Shown one piece after another: positions 22,301-32,511 of a stretch of DNA of 33,024 nt. Positions within the stretch are counted from its first letter, which is position 1; every line of letters begins with the position of its first letter. Below the pieces are notes generated by a model. The model saw only the letters and a list, made by a program, of their open reading frames with translations. It did not search any database and was not told where the DNA came from. This stretch comes from Nephromyces sp. MM_2019. Its lineage: Eukaryota > Apicomplexa > Aconoidasida > Nephromycida. The position numbers and the translations under genes are program-made. The DNA lies in assembly GCA_015657535.1 (NCBI GenBank), contig JADHZB010001115.1:1428-34451 (forward strand). The letters run 5' to 3'.

Positions 22301-24145
22301 TGTCGTGTACGAGCAATATGGCTAAGTATTTTTCTGGTTCTGCGAGAGAATTAACTGAAAATTAGTGGCACCCTTTTGCTGTGTATTTAAAAATGTTATT
22401 TCAAACCAAAAGTGCTATCGATAAGGAACTAATATGAGCTGGAAAACAACTGAAGCTGAATAATAATACGTACACATCTTAGGAAGTATGAGCAAGGTAT
22501 AGCATCGAATCGTCATGAGGGAAGTGCTAGCTTGTGGATGCAGCGTACAAAGAAATAATGAGAGATGTATTTATATGTTACCCCAACGCATAATTTTGGC
22601 ATTAAATTAATTTAGAGGTACTTCTTCTGTTAGCTATTATCTCCATCAATTACTCTACCCATAAAAGGCACACATTGGGATTAGTAGTAGGCTAACCTCC
22701 TGATACTCTAAGTAGTATGCGACTTCAACTGCTGTTTTGTGGAGCTCCAAAACTACTTCTTGTGTATCTTTCAAGCTGCTTACAAATTTGTATCCTGACC
22801 GAGGCCTTTGTAATTCTTGTTGCGTGAATCGCACTTCTAAATCCTGAGGTACCAGAGAGAGTATAAGGTTAGATATATAATCGAAGTTGCTTTTTGTCAG
22901 CCCTTTTCTTCCAAAAGGAGATGCAATGCTTGTTTAATTGTTTTAATCTGTGAGCTAAGCATCTGCAGAGGAATACTTTATGAAATATGGCGTTTATAAT
23001 CCGAGCCAGATATTAGCAATAGAGCAAACTGTTAAAGGCCAAAAAACCCGACCACTCCTGGAGAGGGGGTCTACTTTATATGTTCCTGATTGTAATTAAT
23101 AAAAGTGATGCTAGGCTGCATGCCATGTATAATAATTCAGCATAGTTGAATTGTATAAAGTCGAATACGGAGGGTTTCCCAAACTTAACTTCACAACGAA
23201 TAAGATATTATTCCTTATATTTTACTTTGAGGAGAAAAAAGACTTCGCTACTTTAGGCAGCTTCCAGGTGCTTATTTGCCGCTAGGAGGGAAAGCTAATG
23301 GAGCTTGCAGTAATCATGAACCTTTACGTGATGTGGAATGTAAGTCACAAGATTTAGATGCCGTAGATTTCTAAATGATGAAACACAATACAAATGTTTC
23401 ACTTTGTATGGATACCAGTGCCGTTTTATTAGTGCCAGCAGTAGATAACACACTAAATATTAGAATAGTACTAATAGAAAGAGGCGGCATTAAAGTGCGA
23501 TTTGTTACCTCGGGTTACTATGATGCAAACTCTAGGTACTACAGGTAAATAAGCCGTGTTACTTTGGTACGATGGTTAAATGTCATTTGAAGTTTAAATT
23601 GCAATGTAGCGCAAATTTGAAACCATGAAATATTTAACCTGAGCTTATTGGGAGTAAAAGCCCATTTATCTATGCTACACGTTAGAAGTCATGCTTTCAA
23701 TATTTAGTAAACAAAAGGATAATATGCAACCTAGGGCATGCCGCAATGTTATTCAGACGACAATATACTTATATCGCTTGTACTACTGCTTCATGGACAA
23801 TTTTATATAGTTTTTTTTTATTTTTCAGCTGTTTCGTGTAAATCATACTTCAAAATTGCCAATTTCCAGTTCGACCGTTATATTGCTTGTACACTCCTGT
23901 ATACTTAGTCTGTCACGAGGCGTTCCAACCCAGACATCTCCAGCCGTCTTGTTTCTAACGTAGCAAGAGCTCAGAATGTTTCGGGAAGTTTCTGCTGCTT
24001 GTGTCCAGGTGGGAAAAGGGGTTGATAGCTTGCTCTGCTTCTCAAATGCAGTATAAGATAGGTGAGGCAGTAAGCTAAAATATATAACGGACAGCGTTAC
24101 AATCAGCAATACCTCATGTGTCGGAGGAACTGAAGAACTCGCCAT
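9428..24145 (-). CDS. HAP2: Gamete membrane fusogen HAP2/GCS1 (17 exons)
   Basis: HAP2 is a single-pass membrane protein on one gamete type that drives gamete plasma membrane merger; it shares the class II fusogen fold. Exons in transcript order: 24145-23849, 22843-22697, 22101-21806, 21291-21146, 20823-20683, 19804-19625, 19006-18957, 18421-18371, 18053-17849, 17213-16978, 15455-15348, 14353-14321, 13751-13614, 11464-11282, 10785-10734, 10300-10071, 9484-9428. All introns are GT-AG, phases agree throughout, and the total is 2550 nt. Diagnostic features are an N-terminal signal, C61 and C85, GECCSC at 211-216 followed by RANLDC, the core PQCGDI...WKNQTDFC...GNC (533-558), domain III, TM helix 766-789, and an acidic tail. 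Identity is by family knowledge of these motifs. Least certain are the donor of exon 3, the acceptors of exons 3, 4, 10 and 13, and micro-exon 12. Confidence 0.9.
10734..13751 (-). CDS. HAP2: HAP2 exons 13-15: domain III and stem
   Basis: Exon 13 (13751-13614) encodes DSEDCCMVTVHLRFESLSTK. Exon 14 (11464-11282) encodes FEKLDQEPQRFSVEPNSLL and YRLTFEVRGYDESSEP; alternating hydrophobic strands suggest the immunoglobulin-like domain III. Exon 15 (10785-10734) has KCLCKDGDLSCLNLY, a cysteine-rich juxtamembrane stem. Joins are phase 0, 0, 1. The exon 13-14 intron is 2149 nt and shows no nested gene. Confidence 0.8.
14321..14353 (-). CDS. HAP2: HAP2 exon 12, 33-nt micro-exon
   Basis: It encodes LNRRSAVLLKD between acceptor ATCCTGCAG and donor GTATCG, phase 0 on both sides, and its content fits the strand before domain III. 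Leaving it out keeps the frame, so it could be alternative or a false call. The other two frames contain stops. Confidence 0.5.
15348..15455 (-). CDS. HAP2: HAP2 exon 11
   Basis: There are 36 codons, phase 0 at both ends, after GACTTTCAG. It encodes IPEIFGSMPRF and YKYLRDSGNLKTA, plausible continuation of the core toward domain III. Donor GTTAGT is used; GTGAGA three bases beyond the GT (15343) would end in another phase. Confidence 0.7.
16978..18053 (-). CDS. HAP2: HAP2 exons 9-10: HAP2-GCS1 core domain
   Basis: Exon 9 (18053-17849) encodes CSIHCNSAEC, a helical stretch QAESYFQQFNALLYM and VDNVNYFEEGGPNS. Exon 10 (17213-16978) carries the signature core: a Cys (534) followed by DI, then Q-x-W-K-N-Q-T-D-F-C (542-551), and G-N-C (556-558). 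This spacing is the HAP2-GCS1 domain hallmark. Three acceptors of exon 10 (ending 17214, 17208 and 17188) keep phase and differ only in length; the outermost is used here. The donor is CTG|GTAGGA. Confidence 0.9.
18371..20823 (-). CDS. HAP2: HAP2 exons 5-8: middle ectodomain
   Basis: Exon 5 (20823-20683) has MRRFCTFYSDP and TPAEWDYEIL. Exon 6 (19804-19625) has STSGLYIGSNKG, a Cys pair and HWFTLGPSK. Exon 7 (19006-18957) has NSVVSIHNDIPATP. Exon 8 (18421-18371) has VAPDLTEYLLIHPEMNG, matching the family's P-x-L-x-x-Y-L-L/V-I-P strand. Phases run 1-1-1-0-0 across these joins. Exons 5 and 6 seem to insert roughly a hundred residues relative to compact HAP2 proteins such as those of plants (from memory of family lengths). 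Confidence 0.8.
21146..21291 (-). CDS. HAP2: HAP2 exon 4: domain II continuation
   Basis: It encodes TTYRNWPLNEYFNLGRTDFW followed by QVALCIK, matching the family pattern of a Trp, an aromatic-x-Leu/Ile-Gly strand and an alternating hydrophobic strand. The acceptor is either CACAG at 21294-21292 or AGCAG ending at 21283; both give the same phase. The donor is AAAG|GTGTAT. Confidence 0.85.
21806..22101 (-). CDS. HAP2: HAP2 exon 3: CC-x-C motif and putative fusion-loop region
   Basis: It includes KCNTTNGNVECNN, EFCDP, GECCSC (211-216) and SRANLDC (232-238), a cysteine layout typical of HAP2 domain II. In studied HAP2 proteins the membrane-inserting loops lie near this region, so the tip is probably encoded in exons 3-4 (inference). 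The acceptor is uncertain (ACAAG at 22104-22102 keeps phase). Two donors compete: GTAAGT at 21809 and GTATTG at 21805; only the second joins exon 4 in frame. Confidence 0.85.
22697..22843 (-). CDS. HAP2: HAP2 exon 2: N-terminal beta-rich ectodomain
   Basis: This exon has 49 codons and is phase 0 at both ends, with acceptor GGTACCTCAG and donor GTTAGC. It encodes DLEVRFTQQE and VVLELHKTAVEVAYYLEYQE, which corresponds to the strand pair before the first disulfide-rich loop in HAP2 proteins. It is too short and too embedded in AT-rich DNA to stand out as an ORF. Confidence 0.85.
23849..24145 (-). CDS. HAP2: HAP2 exon 1: signal peptide and first conserved cysteines
   Basis: There are 99 codons from the ATG at 24145. 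Residues 12-26 (VLLIVTLSVIYFSLL) form a hydrophobic signal core. ILSSC (57-61) and IQECTSNITVELEIG (82-96) match the family's N-terminal cysteine pair followed by a beta strand, with a likely N-glycosylation site at N88. It ends phase 0 before GTATGA. The intron that follows is 1005 nt. Confidence 0.9.
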
Positions 24146-24159
24146 CGCTCCTCTTTCAT
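24103..24159 (-). promoter_or_regulatory. Upstream ORF overlapping the HAP2 start
   Basis: An ATG 14 bases upstream of the HAP2 start opens an 18-codon frame in another phase that ends at TGA inside exon 1. If the transcript starts upstream of it, it could lower HAP2 translation. The transcription start is unknown. Confidence 0.35.
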
Positions 24160-27100
24160 ATGTTTTCCGCTCAATTTTTTTAGTGAGAAGCTTTGATTGA
24201 ATTTAAACTGAAGAATATCCCCAACGGATAGTCAAAAAATGCGTTGTTTTTCAGACGTAGCCATGGTCTGTTTCTTTCTCTGCATGGCTAAATAAAATTA
24301 GCAATATTTAACCTTCAAAAAGCTCTGATCCTGCTTATTAATTTTTTTAACAAGAAAAATTGTTCTCACTTCAAATGGTAGCTTGAATTTATATGCCAAC
24401 TACGAAAATTTTTTTTGGAGGCAGGCAGGTACGCCAGCGATCAAGGGTGCCTATAAAGATTAAGAAGAAAAATTTTTCTGAAGTACCGTTCGTGATACAT
24501 CTGGACTGTATAATTGCATTACTTTCAATATTAGAGGAAAATTTCTCCATTGCAGATGAAGTATAAAAAAAGCCTTTACGATGTAGAAATGCAATACAGA
24601 AAAATGCTGTTCTTCCATCATTGAATGTCATCTCGATGGAGTGCAACGTGAAGCATAAAAAGCACTTATTATCCCTCAACTACTTGTTACTACCTGTTGC
24701 TTAGAAAAAGAAAGATATCTCTCCAAAGGGATGTAACTTGAAATGTCAAAAAATATCCCCGATAAAACAGAACTTCCCTTGTGCTCCTGATGAGCGTTGC
24801 GAAGAAATAAGATGCGGTCTAGCAGATATGCAAGCTCATGAATGTGTCACACATTATGTTTTGGCTGGTAGGCTAAGGAATCCGTTTAGGCATGCTGAAT
24901 AATGAACCTTTATATCGCCATCATCTTAATAGGTGAATCGGTAGCTTCTGTCAACATTCAATGTCTATGAAGTGAGCTTGGTAGGTGCTTGGTTTAGGCG
25001 GGTACGCCGAATTTTCTAGACTTCCTCTTGCAGCAACTAGAATTAGGCAAACTCCTAACTACCGGTCTTCATGGGCATTCTTAATAGGAAAACTTAATAA
25101 AAAGTACTATTTGCGCACGCATGAAAGAAGAAAACTTCAAAATAAAAGGGTAGCATACAAGCAGCTAGAGTGCAGCAGCACCGAGGATATTTCAGTATGA
25201 TTGAAAGTGCGATACGTTATGGACTGCAATTTGGACACAGTGAATCATATTAAAGATATAAAAATAATCAAAGAATAGAAAGAGCATCTAGCAACAATTT
25301 ACCTTCAATTTAATTAATTCCTATTTTATTACATAACCATTTGTTCTTCAAAACTTATCTTGTTACCACTTATGTATAGCCCTCGTACATGCTCATTCTG
25401 AAATTGGAAAAAAGTATGAGCTAATAGGATAAATGCCCTCCCCACACATCTCTACGCACTGTATCCAACGAAAGTTTCATTATAAGCTTTTTCATCAGCG
25501 CATATTTCCCCAACTGCTTCACTAAAGCAACCATTGTGATTTTGGCCAAGGTGTTCAATCTAGGGCAAGAAAAACTTCGGAAATAAAATCAATTGCTCTA
25601 CAGTTACTAAAGAGATCTTATTCCTTGCTGGAAATCCTGAAAGTAATAATGTCTTAAAATGTATCCCCCACATATTTAACACCATGCAGCGCATTGTGGG
25701 AAAAGGGAAAGTCCAAAACTGTATGAAACATCATGTTCATACGTTCATGTTTGGAAAGATAAATCACATCTTTTGGGGCAGCACAACCTAGTGTCTTGGG
25801 TTCACGAATTGAATGCCTACGTGTCTCTATCTCCCCCGCTTTCAATGGTATTGCGTGATCAAGCAGGTACGATCACCTGAGTTATAAATAGGATGAATGT
25901 TCCCCGCTGAAGGGCGCAAGTCGCGCTTCATCTACACACGGAATCTATCGACATCGAGTGACAGTTCTGCATTATTCAGCCAATCCCTCAAGCTTATCAT
26001 GCACATAAGATGGTATTTCTAAGGCATATTCCTTCTGAGTAGTTTTAGGTTCGCTTGTTGCTGCATATAAATATCTGCACACATTGTCATATAAACAGAT
26101 ATCCTTGAAAATTAGTTTTTCTTTTTGTGTACTAAGTGGTTTAGCGACGAGAGCATTGTCTTGAAAAAAGTTTCTTGTACGAAGCTCTTTAGCGAATTTG
26201 GGGTGAGTAAGAAGCTTTTTTTCCAGGCTGTTTCATAAGGATTATGATGTTCATATCCTGATTTATCCATTTATACAGCGGTTTTTTTGGTATGAGTACT
26301 TTACCCATGATGAATCAAATCGCAAATAGCAAATGCATCATGAGGTTGGCTTTCGGTGAGCCTTCAGTAGCTGTTGAAACAATGTACGGCGAAGTTTTTG
26401 TGAATGTGGGAAGGAGCTCCTTAAGTGGTCTTCTGTTGAGAGCTATAAAAAAAGTAACAAGATGGGAGAACAAATAACGAGTGTCCTCCGGCCAGCATAT
26501 GCACCACTGCGTCTTACGAGCGAATTCCTCGGTCTTTTGTTCTCTCTTATGAAAGCATTCTTGGTATTAACTTGATGCCTTTTAACATTTTGTCCCGTAA
26601 CGTTTGGCTTATACTTAGAAGTTGGTAGCTTGACGCAGCGCTGGAAGGTTTGCTTTAATGATGTGCTCCTTTAAATTTCTCTAATTTTCTTGCAGCTGAT
26701 CACTGCTCAAGGATTTTGTCTACAGAAATACGATATCCCGGCACATCGCTAAGGCTTAACATGCAAAAAAAGTGAAGAGAACGACTGAAAAAAATACAAC
26801 TACTAAGCAGTACTTTCGAATCCTCTTTTACATTATGGTTCCTCAGGTTTTTAGTGTTATCCAAAATCCCGGTTTTCGCCCTAGTACCGTTATCATGCTT
26901 GGATTTCATAGCCAGTAGGATAGTATAGCTGCTTATTTTTTGCGAAAGAGCCTCGCTATTATTCGCGAGAGGCTTGAGTTTTTTTCTGCTAGGGTTAAGA
27001 ATTTGTGAGATTTTTCCAATCTATCATGTTTGAAAAAAATGCACACTACGGTATGGCTAGACTCATCTGTAAAGGCAATTGAAGGTTTCGCAGGCCGGAA

Positions 27101-28706
27101 TTTTAGAAAAAAGCGAACGCTATCATAAGGGTTTCTGTTTCTTTCTTGTACAACTGCATAGTACATTTACAGCTCCATATTCTTGTGACTAAACTCACAC
27201 ACACGCATAAAGATTGATAGTTTATATAAAATACTACCACGAAAACCAGTATATATGTATATGCACTACTGTGTCAATTGCTGTGAACCCCAGTGCTTCT
27301 ATTGCTTGTGTCGATACTAGCAGAGTAAGCACGATTTTGTATCAATCGAAAAACTTTTGAGTAAGTGAAGTTTTCCCTCCGTCCACTGAGGCGTTGGCTA
27401 TGCATGCACTACTATTTTCACTTTTTTTATAAATTAATCGAGTAATGCATACTGATACCTACAGCATATATGGTGAGGCGCTAAAGAGTTGAAAACTAAA
27501 CCCAATATTAGAATCAACAAAATATATTTGCGAGCATGGTTAAATGCAGCTATTAACTTAATATTTCCCTGATATAGGCTTCTAATCTGCGATCCAAAGT
27601 ATACCAAAATGGTGTTTTCTTTTATTGTTAAAGTTCTGTCAAATATACATGTACAAACAGAAATTTAAACCGCTGAAGATGATGAAATTGCAGTACCAGA
27701 CTGCGTAATTCTGTGCAATTTAGTAATTGTAACTTTTATGAAGCAATTTATAAGTTTCGAATAGAGTTTTAACTACCTTTTAGATTAGATTTTGCTGTTA
27801 TTCATTGAAATATAGTCAGTACTCACGCGTTCGTGAGGTTTGCTCGCGGATAGATAATTATTCTACTATACGATGGCAAGCAGGAGCTTCTCGCAGCTAA
27901 TTGAAAACGAGCCACATGTTCTGTAAATTTACAAAGGTCACCGATACTATTCAAATGATTAGCCCTTTAAACATTCGCCTTATAATATAATCTCCTTGCA
28001 GCAACTATAGTATGGGACCGGTATATGGCAGAAGAAAATGATATGTTAGTGGGAGGCAACGAGCACAAATGATAATGTTTCGTATCATGAAATGATTACC
28101 ATAAGCAAGCACAGTATGGATGGAAACTTGTACTTACTCCCCCTAAACTTGCTTATCGTCCGATTAAGCACCTAGGATGAAATATAAAATTTTGTTGCCG
28201 CTATGAAGTTCGTGCTAGTGCTCAGCTTATTTTAAAATGCTACGTTTGCATTCTTAGCATAACACAGTAACAGAAATTCTGTGCGGCAAACGTGCTCGAA
28301 ATGTTCCTGTTTATTCATAGTAATTAGGTAAGAATCACCTCCCACACTTGAATTTTTCGAGCAAAAGATAAGGAATAGATGTCTGGTATAAAGTATTTAT
28401 CCTCCTCTCTCTTTGCCTTCATTGAGAAGACGTATCATAGGGCATCGCATCATTTCCTAACCAACCGCAGGACGCAAACTGACGCTTGACCTCTATCAGC
28501 ATTCATCTTACTGATTCGAAGCTGCTATTACTCTGCTATATGTTTTCATATCTGAGAAAGAAATTTGCAACTCTTGTCCACTTTTGGTAAGAAGTCTCGG
28601 CATTACTTCTGCCGCAAAGAATACATGTTATAGTACCCAACCGCAGGTAGTTCTCAAAGCTCTATGTTCCGCAGTATATAAGTTTACCTACCTTTATCCA
28701 GTGCCA

Positions 28707-28815
28707 GAGTGAACATGTACGCTTTATTGTGACCAGGGGAGATTTATAATATAGTCTTACTCCTCCGGAGTGAACATGTTACTGAGGCTCTGTTTATAAT
28801 ATGTAGATTCCAAAG
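28707..28815. repeat. Imperfect tandem duplication of about 50-61 bp
   Basis: GAGTGAACATGT recurs at 28707 and 28768, and TTTATAATAT recurs at 28743 and 28793. The spacing of 61 then 50 bases implies a duplication with a later deletion. Confidence 0.6.
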
Positions 28816-29645
28816 CTAGTGCTACTGAGCATTTTTAATGAGATTTTCACATTAAGGTCTTTTAAAGGTGCTTTAATATATAATTGAAGAGGAAGAAGAA
28901 CTTCATATACTGCAATCCTAGAATTTCCGAAAAAATGGGTAATCATCGCTCTTTTTCACAATGTTTTCAGCTACTCAATCCATCGAGTATGGTAGCATAA
29001 TATGCTTGAAAAGTGCAAGGAATGCATTTTTAAAGGTTGTCTATAAGATTTCTCCATTGTGTCTTGTCTTGTTTAATATCCTGCTGCATTATAGCGTCGC
29101 TTCATTGCGTTTGTATTGCTGAATATAGCTGGACCTTCGGGAGCAGTGTGTATTGAAAGCTATAGCACTTGATGCGGCAAGCCGCGCATCTGGTTTACTC
29201 TTTCCTATACTGAATTTCACCGTTTAAAGCTTGCTCACACGGAATACGAAACTTTCTTTTTTAGCATCAACGACGTATACCAAGCACTTCTAAGTGTTTT
29301 ATTTATATTAATAAGTGTAAGCAATACTCATGCTATAAAAGAGACAGTGGCTCATTTGCGCAATTGTCCCCGATGTAGATTTTATTTGCCTTTCCACTCA
29401 ACTGGTAATGAACTGCTACCCTAAAAATCACCGGAAAAGCTTGAAACTCTTATTTAGGTTTGCAATAGAGCATTTGTGCCGCGTGCATATATTCGATAAT
29501 AGCCAATAGCATCGCGAATAAATCTCTGTCGCTTATGTATATTTCTTCAGAAAGCTTGGTTGTCGAAGATACCCAGCAGAGAATCCATTTTTTGAGTTTT
29601 AAAGAAGTTTCCCGGGATAATATGGTCACGAAGATGTAATCTATT

Positions 29646-29666
29646 CGAGCCACCTTGCGTGGCTCG
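29646..29666. repeat. Perfect 8-bp stem hairpin, 5-base loop
   Basis: CGAGCCAC and GTGGCTCG flank CTTGC. It lies in otherwise AT-rich DNA with no gene nearby. A terminator or protein site is possible but unsupported. Confidence 0.6.
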
Positions 29667-30199
29667 TCAAATCTGTTATTGGATATATTGTGTGACTTAT
29701 GCGGGGCCGGGGGAACGGAAGGAAGATAGTGGGAATTAAAGTGCCTTGCATCAGCTTACGCCGAAATTACGAATGTGATATATTGTATAATACTTATCGG
29801 GAGATAATACTATTGGATGAATTATCTTTAGGCGCGTCAAAATATATGAAAAGGTAGCATGCATGACGTTGCAAGGCTTTACGGACCATTTTTTAGAGTT
29901 TGTGCGGGGCTGCTTCATTGTATTTTTTACGATTAAAAAGTAGTGCATAGAGGTAGGTTCTTCCATGTGATGTGCAAATTCCATTCGGGAAAATAAATGC
30001 TTTTTGAACGGTTGTAGTAAGTATTTTAGCTTAGGTACTAATCTTTTTATGTTACATTTGAAGAGGGTGTTTTTGAGGTACTACACTACAACGTTTGAGA
30101 ATTATAGCGTCTATTAGAGGCGAGGGATCCGTTTTGCAGTTTTCTTTTCTTCTTGCCAATATTTTTGTGGATTGCGTGTGTCACAGGGTGTGTGCATCT

Positions 30200-30310
30200 A
30201 TGATAGATTCGAGACTGTGTCTGTTGCCTACGAAAAAGTGTGTTTTTGATAGGTTTGAGACTGTGTGTCTCACATACCACGGAACCTGTGTGTCTCACAC
30301 ATACCACAAG
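30200..30310. repeat. Direct repeats and short hairpins in a TG-rich leader region
   Basis: GATAGATTCGAGACTGTGTCT (about 30200) resembles GATAGGTTTGAGACTGTGTG (about 30248), and TGTGTGTCTCACATACCAC recurs as TGTGTGTCTCACACATACCAC. GAGAC-TGTGT-GTCTC also forms a small stem. It lies about 250 bases upstream of the next gene's ATG. Confidence 0.6.
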
Positions 30311-30562
30311 CTCCCTTTATGCAGCAAACACAGCGAGCCCTATTTTTTGTGCTTATCCAATTATCACCGGGAACACACAATATTGTCTTGATACTACAAG
30401 CCTTTATCTTGGTGTGCTTCCACGAGTTCAGCTCTACCCTCTCACCCCACTTTACCGCTAAATGCCTTATTAAAGCAGCCTTTGCAGACACACGTCGTTT
30501 TCCGTGACTAATCTCTTCTTCTGCACTTATGCTACTACGTTTTCACCACATCCTTCATTAGA

Positions 30563-32461
30563 ATGGCAATTCCATCAGTCCCTGACGGCCATAAAAGTAT
30601 AATCAGCTCCTGTTTAGAAAGAATGACTGATTATGAGGCGGCTTTCTCGAACTTAAGGGTAGTTCCTGAGGCTCTTACTCCTTCGTCAAGAAAAAGGAAG
30701 CACCTGAAGCTTCTTGAAGATTGTAATGATGAAAAAATGAGTGGTCTCCTCTCAAGGGTAACCACAGAAAGTGGGAAAGGTTTCGAGCAGATCTTTTTGC
30801 CAGATATGCCTCAAATTATCCTCCTCCCAGAGTTGTTAAACAAGCAGCAAGGCGTTGTTCGTGATGGAGAGGAACATACACGTCTCTTGAAAATTGAAGG
30901 AGGTGAGAGATTCATCTCAAATTGGATTCTCAGCTTTGCTCTGGAATTCATGCGCTTATGCGGTGATGTAAAAACCGTAATGGATGGCCTAGAACAAGCG
31001 TTTTGTAATGTCATAGAAAATCAAGAAGTAATCGAAGATCTCGACTTCTTCTCGTTTAATCAATCTTTCTTTTACCAACTTACAATTGAGTTAGACATTT
31101 CCAACTTATTCTTGAGGAATCGCTTTAGTGCACTGAGTGAGTTTGTGGGTGGTGGTTGTGTTAGACTTTGGGGTCTTTAGCTGTTTCGTGCTTTTTAGAT
31201 TTTGAAGATTTTAATGAGTATTTTTTTGGAAGCATTTGGAGTTTATAAGGAGCTTGTGTGTGAGTTAGACTTTGGGGCTTTAAGCTCGTTTTAATGGGGT
31301 AGAATGCTTTGTTTTCTACTAGTTTTCATGTTTTTTTAATTTGACGTTTTGAAGGGATCTTTCTGCTAAAATGTTTTGTGGATGATGAAATGAAGAGCTT
31401 CTGTTTCACTGTTTCTTTAAGGTCTGCTGTTGAGGCAGCTCCCTGTGTGTGGAAAAGGCTAATTCTGAGAAAAAATCCATTTTTTTTCCAAAATACCTAT
31501 CTTTTCTAGGGTGTATACTTCGCTGCATCCGCAGAGGTTAATCTGTGTATGATAACTCCTGCAATTTGCTGCGTAGGCCTTGCTGCATTCCTTAGTAAGG
31601 GGAATGAAGAATTTTTTTATACCCCCTGTGTGCGTGTGTGCTAAGTGTTAGAGAATCATCACGAAGAGTGCACACACTTTACCTCTTTCCGCTGAACGCA
31701 TTGTTCTACTGTAAGCCCACTTTCATCTCGAGTTTTCTCTTCTTTTGCAGTCATTAAGCGTGCCATTATGCTTAAGATGGTTGTGTATTGCTAGGAGAGA
31801 CTTTGTGTGTCTCATTAGGTGTGTCTCTTTTGTGCCCCCATGAGCAACTCTCTGTTTCATTCAGCGCCTCTATGTGTTTCCGTGAGCAACTCTGTGTGTG
31901 TTTAAATGAATTCAGTGCGAATGTGAATGGGCCTCCACTTCAACCCCCAAGCCTCCTTTTATAAATCTGCCCAAAGCAGCCAATATAACCAGTTCTATAC
32001 ACGTTGCAACTTTCGCGCACACACATGCATCTCCTGTTCCTAGCCTCCATCCACTCTACCCCCTCTAAGTATGCAAGATTCCCAATCCCCTCTCGAAGCC
32101 ATACACTCTCTGTGTTTGCGAATAGGCTATATGAAACCATGCAAATATCTCTATACATATATATATATATATATCTCATCTATGTCTCGCTGTTGCCATC
32201 TGCGCATCTTCTCCATTCATACATAGCTCAACCCACGTACTCGCACGCTACTCCGTCAACACCCACCCCAAAAACGATCACACACACACACACACACACA
32301 AAAACGATCACACACACACACACACAAAAACGATCACACACACACACACACACACACACAAAAACGATCACACACACGCACACACACACACACACACAAA
32401 AACGATCACACACACACACACACACAAAAACGATCACACACACACACACACACAAAAACGA

Positions 32462-32511
<50 letters not shown>

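Larger units (their letters stand above)
24146..30562. other. AT-rich intergenic region between HAP2 and the 30.5-kb gene
   Basis: Only short frames occur (the longest is 96 codons, 24389-24679 minus), none with a family signature or a convincing splice pattern. The HAP2 promoter must lie at the left end. No transposon, tRNA or rRNA was recognised. Small repeats near 28.7, 29.65 and 30.2 kb are listed separately. Confidence 0.5.

Noticed and set aside
24389..24679. 96-codon minus-strand frame upstream of HAP2
   Set aside because: AT-rich, low-complexity Phe/Lys-rich product with no family signature; such lengths occur by chance here.
26700..27166. Two adjacent minus-strand frames (69 and 77 codons)
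   Set aside because: No convincing splice sites join them, and neither product resembles a known family.
30095..30507. Overlapping 70-98 codon plus-strand frames rich in Cys/His
   Set aside because: The longest lacks an ATG start, the frames overlap each other, and the region is a TG-rich leader with direct repeats.
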